Assembly (NCBI RefSeq): GCF_014137995.1
Contig: NZ_JACGWV010000001.1
Coordinates: 2,976,001-3,040,000, forward strand
Origin: Promicromonospora sukumoe
Lineage (GTDB): Bacteria > Actinomycetota > Actinomycetes > Actinomycetales > Cellulomonadaceae
DNA: 64,000 nucleotides
Reading direction: 5' to 3'
Under the pieces are notes generated by a model that made no database searches, was not told where the DNA came from, and worked only from the letters and a program-made list of their open reading frames with translations. This document shows, one piece after another, positions 42,457-50,516 of this stretch (positions within the stretch are counted from its first letter, which is position 1; each line of letters begins with the position of its first letter). A program made the translations under genes and the position numbers.

Positions 42457-45017
42457 CGCCGCGGCTTCACCTTCCCCGTCGGCGCCGCGGTCAGCGGGTC
42501 CTCCGGCCACGGGTGCCGCGGGTACCGGGCCCGCAGGTCGGCCCGGACCTGCGGGTAGCCCTGCTTCCAGAACGACGCGAGGTCGCTCGTGATCGCGACC
42601 GGGCGCCGCGCGGGTGACAGCAGGTGCAGGACGACGGGGACGCGGCCGTCCGCGACCGCCGGGGTGGTGGTCCAGCCGAAGACCTCCTGCAGCTTCACGG
42701 CGAGGACGGGCGGTTCGACGCCGTCGTACGCGAGCCGCACCTGCGAGCCCGACGGGACCTGGAACCGTTCCGGGGCGAGCTCGTCGAGCCGGCCGGCCGC
42801 GGGCCAGGGCAGGAGGCGCCGCAGCGCCGAGGCGACGTCGATGCGGGCCAGGTCGCGTGCGGCGCGCACCGCGGCGAGCTCGGTGCCCAGCCAGTCGTCC
42901 AGGCCGGCCAGCAAGGCGTCGTCGTCGACGGCGGGCCACGGGTCACCGAGGTGGGCGTGGCAGAACGCGAGCCGCTCCCGCAGGGCGAGCGCCGCCTCGG
43001 ACCAGCGCAGCGCGGACAGGCCGCTGCGCCGGAGGCCGTCGCGGACGGCCGCCTGAACGAGCAGCGGGTCGGGCTTCGCCAGCGGGACGTCGGCCAGCAC
43101 GATGGCGCCGAGCGACTCGACGCGCCGCGTCACGACCCGGCCGTCGTCCCAGCGGATCTGGTCGGTGGTCGTCACGAGGTCGCCCGCCACGTCGCGGGCT
43201 GTGGCCTCGTCGATCGGCACCGCGGAACGAATCCTCGCGTCGGCGCGGCCGGGGGCCCGGTCGGCGACGGCGATCGCCAGCCACGGCGTGGACCGCAGCG
43301 GCGACTGCGGGTCCAGCGCGGCGCCCGTGCCGCCGGACATCTGGTAGGTCGCCGAGTCGCTCCCCCGGACCCGGGCGACCCGTTCCGGGTACGCGAGCCC
43401 CACGACGATCCCGGCCGCGAGATCGTCCGGTACACGCTGAGTCTCCCGGCCGGACGGCCCGGCCGCCCCGGCCGGCCCGGCGAACCCGGCCGCGCCGCCC
43501 GACCCACCGCCCGACGACGGAGCGCCCCGGCCGAGCCGCTTCGCCTCCTCCCGCCAGCGGGCCGTGGCGCCGCGGTCGTCGCCCCGGCGCAGGGCGCGCC
43601 AGCGGGCCGGCAGGTCGTCGCCGGAGCCGCGGCCCGAGTCGTCCGAGAGCAGCGCGACGATCTCGCGGGCCCGGTCGGCGCCGACCCGCGGCGTCCCGTC
43701 GAGCAGCGCGCGAGCCAGCCGGGGGTGCGCCCCGACCGCCGCCATCCGCCGCCCGCGCGCGGTGATCCGGCCGGCGTCGTCCACGGCACCGATCCGGCCC
43801 AGCAGCTCGGTGGCCGCCGTCATCGCCGGGACCGGCGGCGCGTCGAGCAGGGTCAGGCCCGCACCGGCGGGCGCGCCCCACGCCGCGAGGTCGAGGGCGA
43901 AGGACGCGAGGTCGGCGATGGCGATCTCCGGCGCCGGATGGTCGTCCAGCCGGCCGTGGTCGGTGGCGGACCAGCAGCGGTAGACCCGGCCCGGCGCCTC
44001 CCGCCCGGCGCGCCCCGCCCGCTGCTCGGCCGACGACCGCGAGACCCGGCAGGTGACCAGCGTGCCCAGGCCGCGGGACTGGTCGGTGCGCGGCTCCCGG
44101 GACAGGCCCGAGTCGACCACGACCCGCACCCCGGGCACCGTCAGCGAGCTCTCCGCGACCGACGTCGTCACCACGATCCGCCGGGTAGCCGACGGCGCCA
44201 GCGCGCGGTCCTGCTCCGCACGGGACTGGCGCCCGAACAACGGCAGCACGTTCTGGTCGGCCAGCCGGCGGGCCACGCCGTTGATCTCGGCCTCGCCCGG
44301 CACGAAGACGAGGACGTCGCCCTCGTTCTCGGCCAGCGCTCGCCGGACGACGGCCGCGACGTGCTCCAGCAGGCGCGGGTCGACGCGTCCGCCCGGCAGC
44401 AGCGGTGCGGGGACCGGCGGCGGGGCCCACTCGACCGCGACGTCGAACAGCGCTGCGGACGCGGTGACCACGGGCGCCGGGACGTCCGTGCCCAGCGCGC
44501 GGCTCAGCCGGACCGTGTCCGCCGTCGCCGAGGTCGCGACGATCGCCAGGTCCTCGCGGAGGTTCGCCCGGACGTCGATCGCGAGCGCCAGCAGCAGGTC
44601 GGCGTCGAGGTGCCGCTCGTGGCACTCGTCGATCACGATCGCGGAGACGCCCGGCAGCTCCGGGGCCTGCTGCAGACGCCGGACGAGCAGGCCCGTCGTG
44701 ACCACCTCGACCCGCAGCCCCTTGCCGCCGCTGCGCTCGCCGCGCATCGTGTAGCCGATCCGCTGCCCGAGCGGTTCGCCGACGAGGGTCGCCAGCCGGG
44801 TGGCGGCCGCGCGGGTCGCCATCCTGCGCGGCTCGGCGACGAGGATCGTGCCCCCGAGCGCGTCGGCCAGGGCGAGCGGCAGCAGCGAGGTCTTGCCCGA
44901 CCCGGGCGGCGCTACCAGCACCGCGGTGCCGCGCGACCGCACGGCGTCGACGGTGGCGGGCAGGACCGCACGGACGGGCAGGTCCGCCCCCGGCGTCGAC
45001 AGATCAGGCAGCAGCAC
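42453..45017 (-). CDS. hrpB: ATP-dependent helicase HrpB
   Basis: Encodes 854 residues: Walker A LVAPPGSGKTSLLPL, motif II AIVIDECHERHLDAD (DECH), VTTSVAESSLTVPGV, SRSSAEQRAGRAGRE (motif VI), the HA2 region, a Gly/Ser/Ala-rich insert (about 525-550) and the HrpB C-terminal domain with VPVVLHLLSPARRPVAITSDLASFW. DEAH-box family, RNA- or DNA-linked role not settled. GTG 45017 is 6 nt from a TACGGT box; the gene is divergent from the 45061 gene with a 43-nt gap. It is about the usual length for HrpB. Confidence 0.95.
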   Translation of the reverse strand: MLLPDLSTPGADLPVRAVLPATVDAVRSRGTAVLVAPPGSGKTSLLPLALADALGGTILVAEPRRMATRAAATRLATLVGEPLGQRIGYTMRGERSGGKGLRVEVVTTGLLVRRLQQAPELPGVSAIVIDECHERHLDADLLLALAIDVRANLREDLAIVATSATADTVRLSRALGTDVPAPVVTASAALFDVAVEWAPPPVPAPLLPGGRVDPRLLEHVAAVVRRALAENEGDVLVFVPGEAEINGVARRLADQNVLPLFGRQSRAEQDRALAPSATRRIVVTTSVAESSLTVPGVRVVVDSGLSREPRTDQSRGLGTLVTCRVSRSSAEQRAGRAGREAPGRVYRCWSATDHGRLDDHPAPEIAIADLASFALDLAAWGAPAGAGLTLLDAPPVPAMTAATELLGRIGAVDDAGRITARGRRMAAVGAHPRLARALLDGTPRVGADRAREIVALLSDDSGRGSGDDLPARWRALRRGDDRGATARWREEAKRLGRGAPSSGGGSGGAAGFAGPAGAAGPSGRETQRVPDDLAAGIVVGLAYPERVARVRGSDSATYQMSGGTGAALDPQSPLRSTPWLAIAVADRAPGRADARIRSAVPIDEATARDVAGDLVTTTDQIRWDDGRVVTRRVESLGAIVLADVPLAKPDPLLVQAAVRDGLRRSGLSALRWSEAALALRERLAFCHAHLGDPWPAVDDDALLAGLDDWLGTELAAVRAARDLARIDVASALRRLLPWPAAGRLDELAPERFQVPSGSQVRLAYDGVEPPVLAVKLQEVFGWTTTPAVADGRVPVVLHLLSPARRPVAITSDLASFWKQGYPQVRADLRARYPRHPWPEDPLTAAPTGKVKPRR

Positions 45018-45060
45018 GTCCCGACCGTAACCGACGGACACCCTGCAACAATGCGTTCTC

Positions 45061-45924
45061 GTGAACCATCGGCTGGACCTCGGGTCCCGGAAGTTCTGGC
45101 GGCTGGCCGGCAGGCCCGTCGACCTTGCCGGCGAACACTCCTGGTTGCGTGCCCCGGTGAGCCACTCCTCGACGGTCGCGGACGGCTGGCTCGCCGCCGA
45201 GGCCGCGCACCACGGCGGCACGGTCGACGACGACGCCGGGACCGAGGCGTCGGCCGACCCAGCGCCCGGCCTGCTCCCGGCGATGACGGTGCTCGACGGT
45301 CCCGGGTTCGACGCGTCCCGGCTGGACCCCCGGATCCGCGACTTCTACGAGCACACCGCCGCCTGGCACATGGAGGTGTGGAGCGGGTGGTCGCCGCTGT
45401 TCTGGCCGGCCGGCGAGCTGATCGCGCGGTTGTTCGCCCGCCGGGTGGAGCAGCTCTCCCTCCCGATGCGCCCGCTCGACGTCGCGCACGGGATGGACAG
45501 CCGGGTCCGGGTGATCCGCGACCGCGACGGCGCGCAGGTGGGCGCCGCGTGGCTGCGGACGCTCCGGCCGTCGGGCCGCTACGTGTTCAGCGGGTGCTAC
45601 TCGGCGCGTCGCCTCCCCGGCAGCGCGCAGCCGAGCGTCCACGTGGCGTTCCCGCTCGAGTCCGGCAACCTCCAGGTGTTCCTGCGCCCGGCCGTCGGTG
45701 ACGACGGCGGGCTCGTCCTGGAGTCGCCCGCGGGCCGGTTCGGGCAGGACGGCGCGTACGTCGTCGCGCGCGACGGCGGACGAGACTTCGCGGCGCGCGT
45801 CCCGCTCCACGAGACCTTCCGCCTGTACGTCGACCCGTACGGCGTGCTGCGCACGGACCACGAGCTGCGGATGTGGCGCACCTGGATGATGCGCCTGCAC
45901 TACAAGATGGAGCGCGCCCGATGA
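45061..45924 (+). CDS. Uncharacterised protein, partner of CrtA-like gene
   Basis: Encodes 287 residues, no signal peptide or membrane helix. After a variable N-terminal part comes LDPRIRDFYEHTAAWHMEVWSGWS, then a beta-rich C-terminal region (VAFPLESGNLQVFLRPAV, VPLHETFRLYVDPYGVLRTDHELRMW). Aromatic residues are frequent. No family recognised. Its stop overlaps the start of the next gene (ATGA), so the two proteins probably act together. GTG 45061 is the first codon after a possible AACAAT -10 box 8 nt upstream. Confidence 0.6.
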   Translation: MNHRLDLGSRKFWRLAGRPVDLAGEHSWLRAPVSHSSTVADGWLAAEAAHHGGTVDDDAGTEASADPAPGLLPAMTVLDGPGFDASRLDPRIRDFYEHTAAWHMEVWSGWSPLFWPAGELIARLFARRVEQLSLPMRPLDVAHGMDSRVRVIRDRDGAQVGAAWLRTLRPSGRYVFSGCYSARRLPGSAQPSVHVAFPLESGNLQVFLRPAVGDDGGLVLESPAGRFGQDGAYVVARDGGRDFAARVPLHETFRLYVDPYGVLRTDHELRMWRTWMMRLHYKMERAR

Positions 45925-46634
45925 TCCACACCTTCCACCTCGCCGAGCTGCCGGCCGCCGTGACGGCCCGCGCGCTGGTGCGACCGCCGTCGGGCACCAC
46001 CACGCCCGGGCTGGACCATGCCGAGTGCCTGGCCCTCATGCGCCTGGGGGCGCCCGTCGTCTCCCCGGACCGGCTGCAGCTCCGGCGGATCGCGGTCTTC
46101 GCGCAGTGGCGCGACGAGGACGCCGTGGACCGTTTCCTGTCCGACGACGCCCTCGGCCGCCACCTGGCGTCCGGGTGGCACGTCCGTCTGGAGTACCTGC
46201 GGCGCTGGTCCCGGCTGGCGGCCCTGCCCGGCCTACCCGCCCGGGCCGGCGGCTGGGACCAGGAGGAACCCGTGGTCGGGGTGACGGTCGCGCGGATGCG
46301 GCTGCCCGAGGTGCCCCGGTTCCTGCGGTGGGGCAGGCCCGTCGAACGTCAGGTGCGCGACCACCCCGGCACCACGCTCGCCCTGGCCGCCTTCCGGCCG
46401 CCGGGCACCATCTCCACGTTCTCCGTGTGGCGCACCGTGCGCGAGATGGAGTCGATGGTGCACGGCCGGGCCGCCCACGCGCCCCGCGAGGCGCCCGCGG
46501 ACCGGCGGCACGCGGACGCCATGGTCGAGCGTCGGCGTCGGGACTTCCACCACGAGTTCGCGACGTTCCGCTTCCGCCCGCTCGCGGAGCACGGCACCTG
46601 GGAGGGGCGGACCGGGATCGTCCCGACGCGCTGA
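45921..46634 (+). CDS. Spheroidene-monooxygenase (CrtA)-like protein
   Basis: Encodes 237 residues: MIHTFHLAELPAAVTARALV start, RLQLRRIAVFAQWRDEDAV, WHVRLEYLRRWS, GVTVARMRLPEVPRFLRWGRPVE and ALAAFRPPGTISTFSVWRTV. The DHP/stress-barrel layout with repeated VARM/FRWGRPVE and ISTFSVW resembles CrtA (haem-binding carotenoid oxygenase of phototrophs). No carotenoid gene is near, so the substrate is unknown; the match is weak evidence only. Coupled to the gene before it by a 4-nt overlap. Confidence 0.65.
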   Translation: MIHTFHLAELPAAVTARALVRPPSGTTTPGLDHAECLALMRLGAPVVSPDRLQLRRIAVFAQWRDEDAVDRFLSDDALGRHLASGWHVRLEYLRRWSRLAALPGLPARAGGWDQEEPVVGVTVARMRLPEVPRFLRWGRPVERQVRDHPGTTLALAAFRPPGTISTFSVWRTVREMESMVHGRAAHAPREAPADRRHADAMVERRRRDFHHEFATFRFRPLAEHGTWEGRTGIVPTR

Positions 46635-46658
46635 TCCGGGCCCGGCCCGCCCCGCACC

Positions 46659-46689
46659 GGCCCGGCCCACCCAAGGGGCCGGCCGGGCC
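46659..46689. terminator. Hairpin between convergent CrtA-like and FAD-oxidase genes
   Basis: GGCCCGGCC (46659-46667) pairs with GGCCGGGCC (46681-46689) over a 13-nt loop, in a 68-base gap between two convergent stops (46634 and 46703). The gap has several overlapping GGCC palindromes. Confidence 0.55.
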
Positions 46690-46702
46690 AGGTCCGGTCA
46701 GA

Positions 46703-48109
46703 TCAGGAGGCGACGACCCGCGGCAGCAGCGTCTCGGTGAACTGCCAGATCAGCGACGAGTCGTGCGTGTGGAAGGCAGCCCCCGAGTAGAAGGTGCGGT
46801 TGCGGCCCTGGAGCGTGGCGAGCCGGCGGTAGAAGCCCGCGCGGACGGCGGCGGCCGGCACCGTCAGCTCGAACGGGGTGTGGCTGGCGAAGGTGGCGAA
46901 GTCGGTGCGCGCGGTCGGTATGGTGCCGGCATCACGCAGACGGCGCATGCTCGCCCGGATCTCGTCCTGCACCGCCCGGTCCGAGAGCGCGGTGGGACTG
47001 CCGAACTTGATGTTGTGCAGGCCGGGGACGCCGGCCGGTGAGATGACGTAGACGCCCGGGAGCTGGGGCACGTGGTACGGGGTGTCCAGGCCGATGTTGC
47101 GCACCGACACGTCGTCGGGGATGCCGGAGTCGCGCAAGATCCCGGTGTAGTAGGCGCTGTGCCGGAACTGGCCGAAGAGCTGGCGCTCCAGCCCGTCGAG
47201 GTCGAACCCGCCCAGGTTGCCGAGCAGGGGCGGGATCGTCACCAGGACCTTCTGTGCGCGGATGGTCCGGCGTCCGGCGGGTGTGTCGACGCGGACCGAG
47301 GCGTACCGCCCTCCGTCCCGCTCGGTGGAGACGACCCGGCTGTTCAGCAGCACGTCGTCGCCCAGCTCGGCGAGCGCCTTCTGGTAGAGCTCGCTGTTGT
47401 TCCGGCGCTCGGTGCTGAGGAAGCCGGTCTGGAGGTTGCGCAGGATGTCCGAGCCGAAGTTCTTCATCACGTACAGGGTCGGCTGGCGCAGCAGGTCACC
47501 GAGGCCCTGGCCGAACTGGACGACCGACGGCACCACGTCGTCGAGGCCGTACCGGCGCACGAAGTCGCCGAACGGCAGCAGCAGGTCCGCCGGCACCGGG
47601 TCGGGCAGGTCGAAGCCGTACTCCAGGTACGGGAACCTGGCGAGCTGCTCGCCGTACAGGGCCAGCGCCGCGCCAGGGTTCGGCGGCACGTAGCCCTGGA
47701 CCTCGCGGCCCGTGCGGTAGTCGGCGTAGCGGGTCACCCCGCCGCCGAACGACGCCTTCCGCAGCGGGATGTCGAAGCGCTCGAACCACTTCCGCACCAG
47801 GGGCTGGTCGTGCCAGACGACGACGCCGATGTCGAGGGTGCTGCCCGAGGCGGGGTCGGTGTACGTCTGCGTGTGCCCGCCGAGCCGCCCGTCGCGCTCG
47901 ACCACGACGACGCTCTGCCCCAGCTCCCTCAGGCGGATGGCCGCGTACGTCCCGGCCGCGCCGCCACCGATCACGACGACGTCGCGCACGATGTCGCGCG
48001 GGCCGCCCCGTTCCGAGCCGGCCGCGGGGCTCGTCGCGGCGGACCCGAGCGCCACCGCCCCGGCGCCCGTCCCGATCAGTCTCAGCATCTCTTTGCGGCT
48101 CAGGTTCAT
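46703..48109 (-). CDS. Exported FAD-dependent amine-oxidase-like protein
   Basis: Encodes 468 residues. N-terminus MNLSRKEMLRLIGTGAGAVALGSAATSPAAG looks like a signal with a weak RK motif; then DVVVIGGGAAGTYAAIRL (FAD motif), VVVVERDGRLGGHTQTY (GG doublet) and LVTIPPLL. The flavin monoamine oxidase fold is probable; the C-terminal FAD GxG is replaced by RTFYSGAAFHTHDSSL. Substrate unknown. Transcribed away from the SDR gene with a 150-base intergenic region; the start ATG 48109 has GAGAG upstream. Confidence 0.78.
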   Translation of the reverse strand: MNLSRKEMLRLIGTGAGAVALGSAATSPAAGSERGGPRDIVRDVVVIGGGAAGTYAAIRLRELGQSVVVVERDGRLGGHTQTYTDPASGSTLDIGVVVWHDQPLVRKWFERFDIPLRKASFGGGVTRYADYRTGREVQGYVPPNPGAALALYGEQLARFPYLEYGFDLPDPVPADLLLPFGDFVRRYGLDDVVPSVVQFGQGLGDLLRQPTLYVMKNFGSDILRNLQTGFLSTERRNNSELYQKALAELGDDVLLNSRVVSTERDGGRYASVRVDTPAGRRTIRAQKVLVTIPPLLGNLGGFDLDGLERQLFGQFRHSAYYTGILRDSGIPDDVSVRNIGLDTPYHVPQLPGVYVISPAGVPGLHNIKFGSPTALSDRAVQDEIRASMRRLRDAGTIPTARTDFATFASHTPFELTVPAAAVRAGFYRRLATLQGRNRTFYSGAAFHTHDSSLIWQFTETLLPRVVAS

Positions 48110-48259
48110 GGAGAGTTCCTCTCGGAGGGCAGCGCAGCATCGCGGCAGGTGCGAGCTCGTGGATCTTCGTCACATCCGGGGTACCTATTTGTCCCAAACG
48201 TCCGGTGCACCCTAGCAACGGGTCGCCGTGCGGCACAGGGCGCCAGATATCCTTCGGCG

Positions 48260-49759
48260 GTGCCAACGAAAGCGGGGATCGACCCGGACGAGCTCGCCAC
48301 CACCCTGCGGGTGCTGAGCCAGCTCCATGACCTCGAGCCCGACCACCCCGACGTCCAGACGGTCAAGCAGGCGACCGGTTACATGTGGAAGCTGCTCAAG
48401 AAGTCCCGCAAGGCCGCGGTCCGCGAGGCGATCCAGACGCACGACCGGGAGATCATCGAGAAGACGGCGACCGGCTCGGCGGCGCGGATCGACGACGAGA
48501 CCGCCGGCATCCCGCTGGTCTCCTCCACGCCGGGGGCGTTCGCCGGGGAGCTGCGCACCGCCCGCGGCTGCTACATCTGCAAGACGGACTACCTGCTGGT
48601 CGACTCCTTCTACCACTGGCTGTGCCCGGACTGCGCCGCGAAGAGCCACGCGCGGCGCGACCAGCGCACGGACCTGACCGGCCGCCGCGCCCTGCTCACC
48701 GGGGGCCGGGCGAAGATCGGCATGTACATCGCGCTGCGCCTGCTGCGCGACGGCGCCCACCTCACCATCACCACGCGCTTCCCGAAGGACGCGGTACGCC
48801 GCTTCTCGGCGATGCCCGACGCCGCCGACTGGCTGCACCGGCTCAAGGTCGTCGGGATCGACCTGCGCGACCCCACCCAGGTGATCGCCCTGGCCGACGA
48901 CGTCGCCGCGGCGGGCCCGCTCGACATCCTGGTCAACAACGCCTGCCAGACGGTCCGCCGGTCCCCGGGGGCCTACTCGCAGCTCGTCACGGGCGAGTCC
49001 GCGCCGGTCGCGCCGCTCCCCTACGGGCTCGAGCAGCCGGAGATGGTCACGTTCGACCGCGTCTCGGAGGCGCACCCCGCCAACATCGCGGGGGCGCTGG
49101 CCGCCCTGTCGGTCGCGCACCACGAGGGCGAGTCGCAGGACGACGCCGTCGCGACGCACACCGCGGCGTCCCTCACGGCGCTGGCGCTCCGGGCAGGCTC
49201 GGCCTCCCTGGACGCCCACCTGGCCGGCACGGCGGTCGACGCCGGCGGGCTGCTCCCCGACGTGCAGAAGAACAACTCGTGGACCCAGGTCGTGGATGAG
49301 GTCGACCCGCTGGAGCTCCTGGAGGTCCAGCTCTGCAACGCGATCGCGCCGTTCCTGCTCATCTCCCGGCTGCGGCCGGCGATGCGGGCGGCGACGGCCA
49401 CGTCGCGGCGCGGGTACGTCGTCAACGTCTCGGCGATGGAGGGACAGTTCTCCCGCCGGTACAAGGGCGCGGGGCACCCGCACACCAACATGGCCAAGGC
49501 CGCCCTGAACATGCTGACCCGGACCTCGGCCGGGGAGATGTTCGAGAAGGACCGCGTCCTGATGACCGCGGTGGACACCGGGTGGATCACGGACGAGCGC
49601 CCGCACCAGGAGAAGCTGCGGATCGCCGCCGAGGGCTGGCACGCGCCCCTCGACCTGGTCGACGGCGCCGCCCGCGTCTACGACCCGATCGTCCAGGGCG
49701 AGGCCGGGACCGACCTGTACGGCTGCTTCCTCAAGGACTACGAGCCGTCCCCCTGGTAG
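48260..49759 (+). CDS. Unusual SDR-family oxidoreductase with N-terminal zinc ribbon
   Basis: Encodes 499 residues. About 1-95 is helical and charged; residues about 103-126 form CYICK ... LCPDC, two CxxC pairs that should bind zinc; an SDR domain follows with TGGRAKIGMYIALRL (about 148), NNACQTVRR, and VNVSAMEG. The site where SDR enzymes carry YxxxK reads HTNMAK, so the catalytic Tyr appears replaced by Thr while Lys is kept. The protein may bind NAD(P) without ordinary SDR chemistry. GTG 48260 lies 6 nt after TATCCT (leaderless). Confidence 0.82.
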   Translation: MPTKAGIDPDELATTLRVLSQLHDLEPDHPDVQTVKQATGYMWKLLKKSRKAAVREAIQTHDREIIEKTATGSAARIDDETAGIPLVSSTPGAFAGELRTARGCYICKTDYLLVDSFYHWLCPDCAAKSHARRDQRTDLTGRRALLTGGRAKIGMYIALRLLRDGAHLTITTRFPKDAVRRFSAMPDAADWLHRLKVVGIDLRDPTQVIALADDVAAAGPLDILVNNACQTVRRSPGAYSQLVTGESAPVAPLPYGLEQPEMVTFDRVSEAHPANIAGALAALSVAHHEGESQDDAVATHTAASLTALALRAGSASLDAHLAGTAVDAGGLLPDVQKNNSWTQVVDEVDPLELLEVQLCNAIAPFLLISRLRPAMRAATATSRRGYVVNVSAMEGQFSRRYKGAGHPHTNMAKAALNMLTRTSAGEMFEKDRVLMTAVDTGWITDERPHQEKLRIAAEGWHAPLDLVDGAARVYDPIVQGEAGTDLYGCFLKDYEPSPW

Positions 49760-49812
49760 AGCCATGGTCCGGTGTCGCCGACGTGCACGATGCGTCAGAC
49801 CGCCCCAGGGCT

Positions 49813-49894
49813 GACTCCTGACGTTGGTTCAGCAGGCGTAATGCGGCCGTCACCCAACGAGATACGGCTCTCCCTCGCCTGCTGAACGCGAGTC
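49813..49894. repeat. Structured nested inverted repeat before the toxin island
   Basis: GTTCAGCAGGCG (49827-49838) is exactly complementary to CGCCTGCTGAAC (49876-49887); inside, GCCGT (49846-49850) pairs with ACGGC (49864-49868); outside, GACTC (49813-49817) pairs with GAGTC (49890-49894). The 217-base gap between the SDR gene and the toxin island holds only this element and a terminator. It could be a small RNA, a palindromic mobile element or an integration scar. Confidence 0.7.
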
Positions 49895-49936
49895 AACATC
49901 GCCGGTTCGGATCACCAGCGCTTCCTGTCAGACCAC

Positions 49937-49969
49937 GAGGCCCCGCGGACACCAGGTCCGCGGGGCCTC
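49937..49969. terminator. Terminator, left copy, flanking the toxin/immunity island
   Basis: Perfect 14-bp stem (49937-49950 with 49956-49969) and loop ACCAG, 8 nt beyond the immunity gene stop. Its core of 29 bases (12-bp stem plus loop) is identical to the terminator at 52659-52695. Confidence 0.8.
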
Positions 49970-49976
49970 TCCTGGA

Positions 49977-50516
49977 TCATCCAGGGAAGATCCTGAGCCA
50001 GGAGTCTCGGGGGGTCTCGATCCAGGATCGTAGTCGCGCCTCTTTCGCTTCACTTACCCTGCCGGTGTCGCCGGGGGTCTCGAGGCGCCTGAAATGAGTG
50101 AATGCATCGAGATAGGCCTGCGCAACGGCAGGGTACAGATCAGCCGCAGCCACTGAAGTGCGGCGCATCTCCACCCCGTAGTGATCGTCTTCGGGCCGTC
50201 CGACGGTCAGCAACAGGTTTCCTGCCCAACCTCGAACACCTTCCAAGCGAATCGGAATCGCGCGCTCCACGAGGCTTGACTCTGCCGCACCATTCTCTCG
50301 GCAGTCGTCAAGCATGATGGTCAGCCAGCGCCATAGCAACCCCACGTCGTCCCAGAGTTCGGGACCGAACATCTCGGCTCCGTCGATGGCCATGCTGATG
50401 AAGCCTTCAATGTACCCGTACTTCTTCTGGGTGAATGAAACAAGTTCCTGGACGGGATTGAACTTCTCGGACCCATGAGCATCGTAAAGGTATGTCTGAA
50501 TTGCGATATCACTCAT
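49977..50516 (-). CDS. Putative immunity protein for the HINT toxin
   Basis: Encodes 179 residues, no signal or membrane segment: NPVQELVSFTQKKYGYIEGF, MFGPELWDDVGLLWRWLTIMLDDC and TSVAAADLYPAVAQAYLDAF suggest an all-helical acidic protein. No family recognised. The reason for the call is position: it starts inside the last codons of the toxin gene (ATGA overlap), is cytosolic and small, and shares the lower G+C content of the toxin region, all common for immunity genes of polymorphic toxins. Codon use (ATA, GTA, TTG-rich) differs from the surrounding genes, which points to recent acquisition. Confidence 0.6.
   Translation of the reverse strand: MSDIAIQTYLYDAHGSEKFNPVQELVSFTQKKYGYIEGFISMAIDGAEMFGPELWDDVGLLWRWLTIMLDDCRENGAAESSLVERAIPIRLEGVRGWAGNLLLTVGRPEDDHYGVEMRRTSVAAADLYPAVAQAYLDAFTHFRRLETPGDTGRVSEAKEARLRSWIETPRDSWLRIFPG

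Noticed and set aside
45921..46634. Carotenoid biosynthesis operon
   Set aside because: Only one CrtA-like gene is seen; no phytoene synthase, desaturase or cyclase occurs in the window.
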